64,000 bases of DNA from Actinomycetospora corticicola. GTDB lineage: Bacteria; Actinomycetota; Actinomycetes; Mycobacteriales; Pseudonocardiaceae. The stretch's first letter is position 1. Every line of letters starts with the position of its first letter. The notes below the pieces were generated by a model, which had not been told where the DNA came from, ran no database searches, and saw only the letters and a program-made list of their open reading frames with translations. A program made the translations under genes and the position numbers. Positions 17,558 through 25,613 of this stretch are shown here, piece after piece. The stretch lies in assembly GCF_013409505.1 (NCBI RefSeq), contig NZ_JACCBN010000001.1, positions 992,001-1,056,000 on the forward strand. Reading direction: 5' to 3'.

Positions 17558-18478
17558 ATGGCCGACCGCGACGTGAAGCCGACCGACGACGGCTGGCAGG
17601 TGCTGAAGAAGGGCGCCCAGCGCGCCAGCGCGAAGGCGCCGACCCAGGTCGAGGCCGTCGCGCGGGCGACCGAGATCGTGTCGAACGACGGGGGCGGCAA
17701 GGTCGTCGTCTACGGCACGGACGGCAAGGTCCGCGAGAGCCAGACCGTGAAGGCCGGCGCCGACACCGCCACCGAGGCCCCGAAGAACGCCGCCAAGGCC
17801 ACCGTGGCCGGCGCCCGTGCCACGGGCAAGGCCGCCGCCGACAAGGCGGGCAAAACGGCGCAGGCCGTCTCGTCCGACGCGAAGGCGACCGGCGAGAAGG
17901 TGGCCGACCGCGCCGAGACCTCGGCGAAGAAGGCCACGGCGCAGGCGAAGGCCGGCGCCGAGGGCATCGCCGACGAGGCGAAGGCCGCCACGAACGGCAA
18001 GTCCGTGCAGGCCGCGGCCGAGGATGCCGCCACGATCGCGCAGGCCAGCGGTGGGCAGGTCGCGGAGACCACGAGCCGCGCCGGCGAGCGCATCGCCAAG
18101 GACACCGCGCGGGCCGGCAAGCGTGCCGGCCAGACGGTCGGCGCGGCCGCCGAGGAGGCGGGCGAGAAGGCCGTCGAGGGTGGCGACCGGGCCGCCCGCG
18201 TCAGCCAGGGCGTCGACCGTGAGCTGAACACCGTCGGCGACGACCTCGCCGGCAACATCACCAGCGTCACCGAGGCCCAGGCCCGCAAGGTCGACGCCGC
18301 GGTGGAGGAGGCGACGCGTCAGGCGAACGCCGCCGCGCCGTCGTACAACCCGGTGCGGATCGCCGGTCAGGTGGCGGGTTTCGCGGTGCGCACCGCGTTC
18401 AGCGTCACCGGGGCCGTCGTCTCCGCGGGGGGCGCGCTGCTCTCCGGGGCCGCCCGGAAGGCCACCGGCCGCCGGTAG
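17558..18478 (+). CDS. DUF2188-like protein with Ala/Lys-rich helical repeats
   Basis: Protein of 306 residues. The first ~65 residues resemble DUF2188: DVKPTDDGWQVLKKGAQRASAKAPTQVEAVARATEIV and VVVYGTDGKVRESQTVK. Residues ~70-250 are low-complexity Ala/Lys/Glu/Thr sequence with an 11-residue-like rhythm (KAAADKAGKTAQAV, EKVADRAETSAKKATAQ) typical of LEA-like or histone-H1-like helices. The C-terminus (about 262-300) is hydrophobic and could sit on or in a membrane. Such proteins are often linked to stress or desiccation tolerance (inference). ATG at 17558 is preferred over a GTG 12 nt upstream because of ribosome-site spacing. A strong terminator follows. Confidence 0.7.
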   Translation: MADRDVKPTDDGWQVLKKGAQRASAKAPTQVEAVARATEIVSNDGGGKVVVYGTDGKVRESQTVKAGADTATEAPKNAAKATVAGARATGKAAADKAGKTAQAVSSDAKATGEKVADRAETSAKKATAQAKAGAEGIADEAKAATNGKSVQAAAEDAATIAQASGGQVAETTSRAGERIAKDTARAGKRAGQTVGAAAEEAGEKAVEGGDRAARVSQGVDRELNTVGDDLAGNITSVTEAQARKVDAAVEEATRQANAAAPSYNPVRIAGQVAGFAVRTAFSVTGAVVSAGGALLSGAARKATGRR

Positions 18479-18490
18479 TCGTCCTGCAGC

Positions 18491-18533
18491 GAAGGGCCCC
18501 TCCAGTCGATCCACTCGACCGGAGGGGCCCTTC
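18491..18533 (+). terminator. terminator of the DUF2188 gene
   Basis: Perfect 13-bp arms GAAGGGCCCCTCC and GGAGGGGCCCTTC around a 17-nt loop that itself holds a 5-bp stem (GTCGA/TCGAC). It is followed by a T-containing run (GTTCGTT). Confidence 0.85.
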
Positions 18534-18560
18534 GTTCGTTCCGGGCCCACCCACGACGAA

Positions 18561-18592
18561 GGGCCCGCCCCCGGTGTATCGGGGACGGGCCC
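18561..18592 (-). terminator. terminator of whiB1
   Basis: Arms GGGCCCGCCCCCG and CGGGGACGGGCCC (12 of 13 paired) with a 6-nt loop, 18 bp after the whiB1 stop on the minus strand. It forms a back-to-back pair with the terminator of the convergent gene. Confidence 0.8.
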
Positions 18593-18610
18593 TGCGTGCA
18601 GATCGTTCCG

Positions 18611-18865
18611 TCAGGCGGAGACGCCCAGCGAGCGGCCCGCGAGGCGCGCCCGCCGCATGTCGCGACGGTCCTCCTCGGAGGTGCCGCCCCACACGCCGGC
18701 CTCCTGGCCGGTGTCGAGCGCCCAGCGCAGGCACGCGGCCTGGAGCGGGCAGGTGCCGCAGATGAACTTCGCGGCGGTCAACTGCTCCGCCCCGGGGCCC
18801 TCGGTGCCGACGGGGAAGAAGAGTTCGGGGTCGTGGTCGCGGCATGCCGCGAGCTCCCAGTCCAT
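18611..18865 (-). CDS. whiB1: WhiB1-type iron-sulfur transcriptional regulator
   Basis: An 84-residue protein, the same length as mycobacterial WhiB1 and sharing its MDW start and DPELFFPVG segment. The four Cys that hold the [4Fe-4S] cluster are Cys8, Cys36, Cys39 and Cys45 (CGTCPLQAAC). The GVWGG turn is at 57-61, followed by a basic C-terminus (RRDMRRARLAGR) for DNA contact. WhiB1 is an essential NO-sensitive partner of the housekeeping sigma factor in mycobacteria. Expression is probably controlled from the long upstream region (18866-19357), which has a promoter-like pair and a Crp-like inverted repeat. The gene has its own terminator. Confidence 0.92.
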   Translation of the reverse strand: MDWELAACRDHDPELFFPVGTEGPGAEQLTAAKFICGTCPLQAACLRWALDTGQEAGVWGGTSEEDRRDMRRARLAGRSLGVSA

Positions 18866-19357
18866 GGGTCCTGCTGTCCTTTCCGATGTCGCCTGTGCTG
18901 TCGCCTGCGTGCCGTGGTGCTCCCGTCGGGCGCGTGCGCACGCTCGCGCGCCCGGCGTCCTGGTCGTGCGGACGCCGTGACGGGATCAGTCGTCGGTGGG
19001 TGCTGCCGGCCGGGACACACCGATGTCGGGCCGCAGTCCGGTCCCTGGGTGGGACCGCCGCCGCCCGTGACATCAGGCCGTCCGATCCGCTCGTGCGTCC
19101 AGCGATTTCCCGCCGACATGGAGCGATCTCGGACCGACAGCGCTCGTTCACGCTGTCCGGCTTTCACGTATATCCGGACAACATCGCGAGCAAACGAGTG
19201 TCGTCCCGATCGACGTCGGAGCGAACTGTGATGTGCACCACAGTTCGGCGTCGCGGTCGGTGACGATCTCGCGTTGACCACCGTACGTGCATCGGGCTCC
19301 GCGGCGGGGCACACTGATCGGTGATGCCGGTGACACCGGGTGCGGGCGGAGGGTGAC
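18866..19357. other. 492-bp intergenic control region of whiB1 and a small membrane gene
   Basis: No convincing gene is present. It holds a minus-strand promoter-like pair (-35 TTTGCT at 19194-19189, 16-bp spacer, -10 TATACG at 19172-19167) giving a ~295-nt whiB1 leader, and an inverted repeat at 19222-19247. Base composition is locally less GC-rich around 19150-19240. Confidence 0.5.
19222..19247. promoter_or_regulatory. Crp/FNR-like inverted repeat upstream of whiB1
   Basis: Perfect 9-bp arms CGAACTGTG and CACAGTTCG separated by 8 nt. The inner part reads TGTGA-N6-CCACA, one mismatch from the mycobacterial Crp consensus TGTGA-N6-TCACA. Its centre lies about 75 bp upstream of the predicted whiB1 start point and about 123 bp upstream of the small membrane gene's ATG. 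Confidence 0.5.
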
Positions 19358-19573
19358 ATGCGGGCGATCGTCCTGGCGTTGCGCGACATCGTGGTCGGGG
19401 CGATCTGTGCCGCGGCCCTGGTCGCGTTCGTCCTCGGCCACCCCCTGATCGGCCTGGTCCTGGGCGTGCTCGGGCTCTGGCAGGTGGTCCGCATCTTCAA
19501 CGGGCGGCCGAGCATCATCGGGATCGACCAGCGGTGGGCGGACCGGGAGGGCAAGCCGAACGTGCGGGGTTGA
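19358..19573 (+). CDS. small two-helix membrane protein
   Basis: A 71-residue protein with ATG at 19358 and GGAGGG just upstream. Hydrophobic segments at about 5-22 (ALRDIVVGAICAAALVAFVL) and 26-42 (LIGLVLGVLGLWQVVRIF) suggest a membrane hairpin. A polar tail follows (GIDQRWADREGKPNVRG). I do not recognise a family. It is divergent from whiB1 and 44 bp upstream of the SDR-DUF2867 gene, with which it could be co-transcribed. Confidence 0.6.
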   Translation: MRAIVLALRDIVVGAICAAALVAFVLGHPLIGLVLGVLGLWQVVRIFNGRPSIIGIDQRWADREGKPNVRG

Positions 19574-19617
19574 CGTGATCACGAGCACGGACGGTCGCGT
19601 CACGCCAGGATGATCCG

Positions 19618-21132
19618 ATGCGCTGCGCCGTCATCGGGTCGACCGGTTACCTCGGCACCCGGCTCGTGCCCCGGCTCCTGGACCGGGGCGACGAGGTCAC
19701 GGTCCTGGTGCGCTCCCCGCACAAGCTCGCGCTGACCACCTGGGCCGACGCGGTCGACGTCGTGCCGGGCGCGCTCGAGGACCCCGACGCCGTCGCGGAG
19801 CTGGTGCGGGGCGCCGACGTCGTCGTGCACCTCGCCCACGCCCTCGAGCAGTCCGACTTCCCGGAACGGGACCGGGCGGCCGCGCGTACGGTCGCCGCGG
19901 CTGCCACCACGGCCCACGTCGGACGCCTCGTCTACCTCGGCGGCCTGCGCCCACCGCCGGGCACCGGCACCTCCCGCCACCTCGCCTCCCGCGCCGAGGT
20001 CGCCGACGTCTTCCTGGCCTCGCCCGTCCCGACGGCGGCGCTGGAGGCCGGCATCGTCGTCGGGTCCGGCTCGGCGAGCTTCGAGATGATCCGCTACCTC
20101 GCGGAACGGGTCCCGGTCCTGCCCGGCATCCCGTGGCTCGCCCACCGCACCCAGCCGATCGCCGTCGACGACGTGCTCCACGCCCTCGTGGCCGCGACCG
20201 TGCTGCCGCCCGAGGTCGACCGGCGGCTCGACGTGGGAGGCCCGGACGTCCTGACCTACCTCGACCTCGTGCAGCGCTACGCCCGGCTCGCGGGGCTCCC
20301 GCAGCGGGTCGCGGTCCCGGTCCCGCTGCCCGTCCCGCCCGGCGGCCCCGTCGTCGCCGCGATGGCGATGGAGCTGCTCTCGCCCCTGCCGCGCCGCCTC
20401 GTCGAACCGCTCATCGAGTCGCTGCGCCACGAGCTCGTGTGCGACCCGGAGTCCCTCGCCGACTCCCGCCGCCTGCTCGGGGACCCACCCGGCGGCCCGA
20501 CCACCTACGGCGCCGCGGTGCGCGCCGCCCTCGGTCGGCGCGCCGACGGCGTCGACCCCGCCGACCACGACCCGACACCCGTCCTCGGCCAGGCGGGCCG
20601 CCCCGCCGCGCTCGCGCTTCCCTCCGACCCGATCGGTTCCGGTGGCGCCACGTGGCGCTGGTCGACCACGGCCCACGGCGCGGCGTCGCCGGACGCGACG
20701 TGGCGGGCGGTGCAACGGATCGGCGGCGACACCGGCTGGTACGCCCCGCCCGGCGTGTTCGGCGCCCTGGGACGTGCCGACCAGCTGCTCGGCGGGGTCG
20801 GGGGCTACCGGGGCCGCCCGCACGGCCGCGACCTCGTCGTCGGCGACGTCATCGACGGCTGGCGGGTGGAGTCGCTCACCGACGGCGGCGGGCTCCGCTC
20901 GGTCCGGCTGCGCGCCGACCTCAAGGTGCCGGGGCGGCTCTGGCTCACCTTCACCGTCCGTCCCGACGACGGGGGAGGGTCGGCCCTGACCCTCGAGGTC
21001 GCCTTCGCGCCGTCCGGGCTGGCCGGGGTCGCCTACGGCGCGGGCCTGCGGGTGGGAGCACCCGTCGCGTTCGGCCCGATGGCGCGCGGTGCGCTCCGCG
21101 CCGCCGAGCGGTCCGGCCGGCAGTCCACCTGA
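19618..21132 (+). CDS. NAD(P)-binding (SDR/NmrA-type) domain fused to DUF2867
   Basis: Protein of 504 residues. Residues 1-~290 are an atypical SDR: MRCAVIGSTGYLGTRLVPRLL (GxxGxxG nucleotide loop) and VVVHLAHAL, then a divergent active-site region without a clear YxxxK. Residues ~325-500 form a DUF2867 domain (GGATWRWSTTAHGAASPDATWRAVQRIGGDTGWYAP, DVIDGWRVESL, FTVRP), a fold related to the polyketide cyclase/START-like group. The same fusion is common in actinobacteria as a predicted epimerase or reductase of unknown substrate. ATG at 19618 with AGGA 7 nt upstream. Confidence 0.78.
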   Translation: MRCAVIGSTGYLGTRLVPRLLDRGDEVTVLVRSPHKLALTTWADAVDVVPGALEDPDAVAELVRGADVVVHLAHALEQSDFPERDRAAARTVAAAATTAHVGRLVYLGGLRPPPGTGTSRHLASRAEVADVFLASPVPTAALEAGIVVGSGSASFEMIRYLAERVPVLPGIPWLAHRTQPIAVDDVLHALVAATVLPPEVDRRLDVGGPDVLTYLDLVQRYARLAGLPQRVAVPVPLPVPPGGPVVAAMAMELLSPLPRRLVEPLIESLRHELVCDPESLADSRRLLGDPPGGPTTYGAAVRAALGRRADGVDPADHDPTPVLGQAGRPAALALPSDPIGSGGATWRWSTTAHGAASPDATWRAVQRIGGDTGWYAPPGVFGALGRADQLLGGVGGYRGRPHGRDLVVGDVIDGWRVESLTDGGGLRSVRLRADLKVPGRLWLTFTVRPDDGGGSALTLEVAFAPSGLAGVAYGAGLRVGAPVAFGPMARGALRAAERSGRQST

Positions 21133-21151
21133 CGACCCGCCGGGCGAGGCC

Positions 21152-22234
21152 TCACGGGTCCACGACCGCGGAGCGCACCACCTCCCGCAGACCACCCGAG
21201 GCGAAGGCCGCCCGCTGCGCGGCGGCACCCGTCGTCCCGTCGAACACCCGGGCCATCCCGGCCTGCACCAGCTCCCGGTCGTCCCCCAGCGCGTGGTCGA
21301 CGTGCTCGAGCAGTGCCGACACGGCCTCGTGCGCCGGGACCGGGCGCCCGGTCCGCGGGTGCACGAGCACGCCGGTCTCGCCGTCGGCGTGCACGCACCC
21401 GGCCCGGGCGGCCCGCCAGTGCGCCAGCCGCAGCGCCTCCACCGGCGCGCTGGTCGGCGGCTCGCCGGCCGCCCAGGCCGCCGCGGCGGTGGACACCAGG
21501 GCCCGTGCGAGCAGCGCGATCGTCACGGCGTCCTCGACGGTGCGGGAGACGTCGGCGACGCGGACCTCGACGGTCGGGAAACGCGCCGCCAGCCGCGCGT
21601 CGAAGTACACCATCGCGTCGTCGACGATGGTGTCGGTCGCCATCATCGCCTCGACCGCCGCGTCGTAGGCCTCCTCGGACCCGAACACCCGGGACGGCCC
21701 GGCCGAGGGCAGTCGCGCCCAGACCAGGGAGCGGTAGCTCGCGTAGCCGGTGTCCTCGCCCCGCCAGAACGGCGAGTTCGCCGAGAGGGCGCGCAGCACG
21801 GGCAGCCACTCGCCGATGCGGTCGAGGACCCCGACGCCCTCCGCGCGGGAGGCGATCTCGACGTGCACATGCTGACCGTTGGTCAGCTGGGCGGTGGCGA
21901 CCGCGCCGAACCGGTCCAGGATGCGCCCGTAGCGCCCTTCCACCGACGTCGCGGGGCCGGGAGGCACGGGGGAGGTGGCGAGGGCGGCCAGGGCCGCGCC
22001 GGTCGTCTTCGCCGCTCGGGCGGCGTCGCCCCGCCGCCACCGGAGATCGGCCGCGAGCGCCCCGGCGTCGACGTGCGGGACGGAGCCGGTCTCCACCTGC
22101 TCGGCGCGCATCTCGCCGTCCAGGTCGTCCGCGGCGGGCAGCACGGCCGCTGCCAGGCCGAGGGGGCTCCCGTCGTCGGGATCGACGAGCAGCAGCTCTT
22201 CCTCGACGCCCATGTGCCGTGTCGATGTGTCCAC
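21152..22234 (-). CDS. carboxylate-amine ligase (YbdK / glutamate-cysteine ligase-like)
   Basis: GCS2-family ATP-dependent ligase of about 360 residues. The family's MGVEEELLLVD start of the catalytic domain is right at the N-terminus; later motifs include GQHVHVEI (the substrate loop), LSANSPFWRGEDTGYASYR and TVEVRVADV near 245. These proteins form gamma-glutamyl-type amide bonds; true substrates are mostly untested, and weak glutamate-cysteine ligase activity is reported for E. coli YbdK. A GTG start at 22234 is chosen; an upstream GTG at 22288 would add 18 residues without family similarity and would overlap the divergent Nudix gene, so the start is uncertain. Confidence 0.75.
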   Translation of the reverse strand: MDTSTRHMGVEEELLLVDPDDGSPLGLAAAVLPAADDLDGEMRAEQVETGSVPHVDAGALAADLRWRRGDAARAAKTTGAALAALATSPVPPGPATSVEGRYGRILDRFGAVATAQLTNGQHVHVEIASRAEGVGVLDRIGEWLPVLRALSANSPFWRGEDTGYASYRSLVWARLPSAGPSRVFGSEEAYDAAVEAMMATDTIVDDAMVYFDARLAARFPTVEVRVADVSRTVEDAVTIALLARALVSTAAAAWAAGEPPTSAPVEALRLAHWRAARAGCVHADGETGVLVHPRTGRPVPAHEAVSALLEHVDHALGDDRELVQAGMARVFDGTTGAAAQRAAFASGGLREVVRSAVVDP

Positions 22235-22281
22235 GACCGGGGATGTTCCCAGCAGGGGTCGGTGGACGAACGGGAGATCGG

Positions 22282-22752
22282 GTGTCACGAGGAGCGAGCG
22301 GCGACGGCTGGGTACGGTGCGAGGAGGGCCATCGGCACTGGGGCCGGTACGGCGCCGCGGGGCTGTTCCTCGTCGCGGAGGACCACCTGCTCCTCGCGCA
22401 CCGGATCTTCTGGAGCCACCACGGGAACACCTGGGGCATCCCCGGCGGCGCCCGGGACGCGGGGGAGACCGCGGTCGAGACGGCGCTGCGCGAGACCGCG
22501 GAGGAGACGGGGCTCGACCCGGCCCGACCCGTCGTCGGGACGAGCTCGACCGACGACCACGGCGGCTGGAGCTACGTCACGGTGCAGGCCTCGCTGGAGA
22601 CGCCGGTGCCGCTGGAGCCGCTCGACGGCGAGGCCTCGGAGCTGCGGTGGGTGCCACTCGCGCAGGTGGGTGACCTGGACCTCCACCCGGGATTCGCCGC
22701 GTTCTGGGGTCGACGCCTAGCGTGGTCGCATGAGCGCTCCGGACCCCAGTGA
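22282..22752 (+). CDS. Nudix hydrolase
   Basis: Protein of 156 residues. The Nudix box is GGARDAGETAVETALRETAEETGL at about 55-78, holding the Gx5Ex7REUxEExGU pattern (with Thr at one hydrophobic position). It coordinates Mg2+ and hydrolyses a nucleoside diphosphate linked to another group. The N-terminus CEEGHRHWGRYGAAGLFLV is typical of an actinobacterial subgroup whose Cys/His may bind a metal. A GTG start at 22282 is inferred from where that motif begins. The 3' end overlaps the glutaryl-CoA dehydrogenase gene by 23 bp, suggesting co-transcription. The preferred substrate cannot be told. Confidence 0.78.
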   Translation: MSRGASGDGWVRCEEGHRHWGRYGAAGLFLVAEDHLLLAHRIFWSHHGNTWGIPGGARDAGETAVETALRETAEETGLDPARPVVGTSSTDDHGGWSYVTVQASLETPVPLEPLDGEASELRWVPLAQVGDLDLHPGFAAFWGRRLAWSHERSGPQ

Positions 22753-23911
22753 CTTCCTCGCCGTCGACGCCGAGCTGACCGCGGAGGAGCGCGACATCCG
22801 CGACGCGGTGCGCGACTACGCCGCCGCGGAGCTCGCCCCCCGCATCAGCGAGTGGTACGAGTCGAACACCCTGCCGCGGGACATCGCCAAGGGCCTGGGC
22901 GCGATGGGCCTGCTCGGGATGCACCTCGAGGGGTACGGCTGCGCGGGCACGAACGCGACGAGCTACGGCCTGGCCTGCCGCGAGCTGGAGGCGGTCGACT
23001 CGGGGCTGCGGTCGTTCGTGTCGGTGCAGGGCTCGCTCGCGATGTTCGCGATCCACCGCTGGGGCTCCGAGGAGCACAAGCAGGAGTGGCTGCCGCGGAT
23101 GGCCGCCGGCGAGGCGCTCGGCTGCTTCGGGCTGACCGAGCCCGACGCCGGGTCCGACCCCGGCTCGATGCGCACCCGCGCCCGCCGGGACGGGGACGAC
23201 TGGGTCCTCGACGGCGGCAAGATGTGGATCACCAACGGGACGCTGGCCGAGGTCGCCGTGGTGTGGGCACAGACCGACCCCGACCAGGGCAGCAAGGGCA
23301 TCCGCGGCTTCGTCGTGCCGACCGACACCCCCGGGTTCACCGCGAACGAGGTGAAGCACAAGCTCTCCCTGCGCGCCTCGCTCACCGCCGAGCTCGTGCT
23401 CGAGGGCGTGCGGCTGCCGGCCGACGCGGTCTTCCCCGAGGTCACCGGGCTCAAGGGCCCGCTGTCGTGCCTCAACGAGGCCCGCTACGGGATCCTCTGG
23501 GGTGCGGTCGGCGCGGCGCGCGCCTGCTACGAGGCGGCCCTGGAGTACGCGCTCAGCCGCGAGCAGTTCGGGAAGCCCATCGCGGGGTTCCAGCTGACCC
23601 AGCGCAAGCTCGCCGACATGGTCGTGGCGGTCAACCAGGCGGGGCTCACGGCGGCCCGGATCGGGCGGCTCAAGGACGCGCACGAGCTGCACCCGACCCA
23701 GGTCAGCTTCGGCAAGATGGCCAACGTCCGCGCCGCGCTGGACGTCGCGCGCACCGCCCGGACCGTGCTCGGCGGCAACGGCATCACCCTCGAGTACCCG
23801 GTGTTCCGGCACATGACGAACCTCGAGACGGTGCTGACCTACGAGGGCACCGAGGAGATGCACGCCCTGTCGATCGGTCAGTCGCTCACCGGCCTGGCCG
23901 CGTTCCGGTAG
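22730..23911 (+). CDS. gcdH: glutaryl-CoA dehydrogenase
   Basis: Acyl-CoA dehydrogenase family flavoprotein of 393 residues that oxidises and decarboxylates glutaryl-CoA to crotonyl-CoA in lysine, tryptophan and aromatic degradation. It follows mitochondrial GCDH closely: ELEAVDSGLRSFVSVQ with the substrate-binding Arg94, LGCFGLTEPDAGSDPGSM (130-147), WITN (166-169), CLNEARYGILWG (248-258), REQFGKPI, and the catalytic base Glu372 in TYEGTEEMHAL. Starts inside the Nudix gene. The crotonyl-CoA formed would feed a crotonase such as the one at 53.7-54.6 kb (not linked). A hairpin terminator follows. Confidence 0.9.
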   Translation: MSAPDPSDFLAVDAELTAEERDIRDAVRDYAAAELAPRISEWYESNTLPRDIAKGLGAMGLLGMHLEGYGCAGTNATSYGLACRELEAVDSGLRSFVSVQGSLAMFAIHRWGSEEHKQEWLPRMAAGEALGCFGLTEPDAGSDPGSMRTRARRDGDDWVLDGGKMWITNGTLAEVAVVWAQTDPDQGSKGIRGFVVPTDTPGFTANEVKHKLSLRASLTAELVLEGVRLPADAVFPEVTGLKGPLSCLNEARYGILWGAVGAARACYEAALEYALSREQFGKPIAGFQLTQRKLADMVVAVNQAGLTAARIGRLKDAHELHPTQVSFGKMANVRAALDVARTARTVLGGNGITLEYPVFRHMTNLETVLTYEGTEEMHALSIGQSLTGLAAFR

Positions 23912-23918
23912 GGCTCGT

Positions 23919-23941
23919 CCCGACGGCGGGTAGGCGTCGGG
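23919..23941. terminator. bidirectional hairpin between gcdH and the GGDEF gene
   Basis: Perfect 7-bp arms CCCGACG and CGTCGGG with a 9-nt loop, in the 30-bp gap between two convergent genes. Confidence 0.5.
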
Positions 23942-25264
23942 TCAGGCGGGCGGGGCGCAGACCAGCCGGTTGCGCCCGCCCCGCTTGGCCTCGTAGAGCG
24001 CGGCGTCGGCCGCGCCCACGAGTTCCTCGACGCCCCCGCTCGCCGTCGGGCTGACCACGCAGCCGACCGACGCGGTCAGCCCGCCGATGCGGCGGCCGCC
24101 CCCCGCGCCGTCGACGGCGACCTCGAGGCCGCCGATCCGGCCGCGGAGCCGCTCCGCCGCGCGCGTCGCCGACGCCGTGTCGACCCCGGAGAGCAGCACG
24201 ACGAACTCCTCGCCGCCGAACCGGCCGACCGCGTCGTAGGCCCGGACCTCGGCCGACAGCGCCGCCGCCACGGCCCGCAGCACCTCGTCGCCCGCGAGGT
24301 GCCCGTGCGCGTCGTTCACGGCCTTGAAGTTGTCGAGGTCGACCATCAGCACGGCCAGCCCGATGTGGTGCCGGCGGGCGCGGTCGATCTCCTTCGCGGC
24401 GATCTCGGCCCAGGCCGCGCCGTTGACCAGCCCGGTCTTCGGGTCGGTGCGCGACGCCTGGCGGAACTGGTCCACGAGCACGCCGCGGTGGAGCATGATC
24501 ACGGGGACGAGCAGGATCGGGACCAGCCACGGCGAGACCGACGCCAGGACGGCCAGCGCGGCCCCCAGGGCGAGCGCCCCGAGGCCGAGCAGCGTGTCCG
24601 AGGGGCTCGCGAGGTGGCGGCGCACCGACGGCGTCGGCGCGCTCATCAGCAGGATGATCCCGACGACCAGCCCGTGGTTCACCGTCCAGCGCACGATCGC
24701 CGCCAGCGCGACCACCACGAGCCCCAGCGGGCCGGCCGTGGAGACGAGCAGGCGGCCGCGGTCGATGTCGAGGAGCACCAGGGAGGCGGCGCCCGTCCCG
24801 AGCATCACGGTGGCCCAGGAGAAGAACCAGCGGTGCAGGGGCGGGTGCTGCTCGTTGCGGACGTACCAGTAGACGAACGTGGCGGTGACCAGCACCAGGG
24901 CCGGCCCGAGATGGACCAGCAGCAGCCCGGCGAAGGTCCACATCGACTTCAGGTCGATGAACGGCCGGTCGTCCCGGGTGATCCGGACCCGCTCGATGTG
25001 GCGGGCGGCCTCCGCGTGCACGGCCACGCCGACGAACAGCAGGGCCACCACGACCCAGTCGCGGCCGACCACCGGCCGCCACACGAACGCCGCGACGGCC
25101 ACGACGAGGGCGAGGACGTCGACGGTGAGGACGTAGGCCAGGGCCCGCGGGCGCAGCGACCACAGGGTCCACCGGGGAGGGAGCAGGGCGAGGGCACGCG
25201 ACCGGTCGCGACGGGTGACGACCGAGGTGCCACCACCGGGTGCGTCCCCGCGGCCTGCGGTCAC
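23942..25264 (-). CDS. membrane diguanylate cyclase (GGDEF)
   Basis: Protein of 440 residues. The N-terminal half has about six to eight hydrophobic segments (roughly 40-260), a MASE-like sensor of no assigned ligand. The GGDEF domain follows from about residue 275: DPKTGLVNGAAW, LMVDLDNFKAVNDAHGHLAGDEVL, and the active-site GGEEF near 340. An RxxD inhibitory site (RAYD) lies five residues before it, so product feedback by c-di-GMP is likely. The ASVGC and AADAALYEAKRGGRNR ends are intact, so it should be catalytically active. GTG start at 25264. No EAL domain. Divergent from the repeat-peptide gene across a 349-bp gap. Confidence 0.88.
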   Translation of the reverse strand: MTAGRGDAPGGGTSVVTRRDRSRALALLPPRWTLWSLRPRALAYVLTVDVLALVVAVAAFVWRPVVGRDWVVVALLFVGVAVHAEAARHIERVRITRDDRPFIDLKSMWTFAGLLLVHLGPALVLVTATFVYWYVRNEQHPPLHRWFFSWATVMLGTGAASLVLLDIDRGRLLVSTAGPLGLVVVALAAIVRWTVNHGLVVGIILLMSAPTPSVRRHLASPSDTLLGLGALALGAALAVLASVSPWLVPILLVPVIMLHRGVLVDQFRQASRTDPKTGLVNGAAWAEIAAKEIDRARRHHIGLAVLMVDLDNFKAVNDAHGHLAGDEVLRAVAAALSAEVRAYDAVGRFGGEEFVVLLSGVDTASATRAAERLRGRIGGLEVAVDGAGGGRRIGGLTASVGCVVSPTASGGVEELVGAADAALYEAKRGGRNRLVCAPPA

Positions 25265-25613
25265 GTTCTGTTGCCTCCGGGGCTGGGTGGTCGCCGGTCC
25301 GATGTGTCCGGACGGCTGGCGCGACCCCCCGGATCGCGAGGGGAGAACGGCCGCCCGACGAGGCTCACGGTACCGGGGTCACCCCCGGGGGCGGGCCAGT
25401 GGATCACCCTTTCGTGGCGGATCACCTGGTTGGCTGACGCCTGGTCGCCGTCTGGTCACCCATAGCCACACTTGACAGGCTGGAGTCGGCCGACAGCGGA
25501 GAGTCATCGAGACCTCCGTCATGGGGCTCTCCGAGTGGTCACGGTACGTGACAGTGGAGGGCTCCTCAGCGGCGCCCCGTGGGTCACGGGGCGCGACGAC
25601 GAAAGGGACACCC
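25265..25613. other. 349-bp region between GGDEF gene and repeat-peptide gene
   Basis: No gene seen. It contains an inverted repeat GTCACG-GTA-CGTGAC at 25538-25552, a TTGACA at 25474-25479 without a good -10, and a strong hairpin at 25572-25594 directly before the peptide gene's ribosome site. A regulatory leader is likely. Confidence 0.4.
25572..25594 (+). promoter_or_regulatory. stem-loop just before the repeat-peptide ribosome site
   Basis: Perfect 10-bp arms GCGCCCCGTG and CACGGGGCGC around a 3-nt loop, ending a few nt before AAAGGG and 19 nt before the ATG at 25614. It could be an attenuator or translational control hairpin. Confidence 0.5.
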
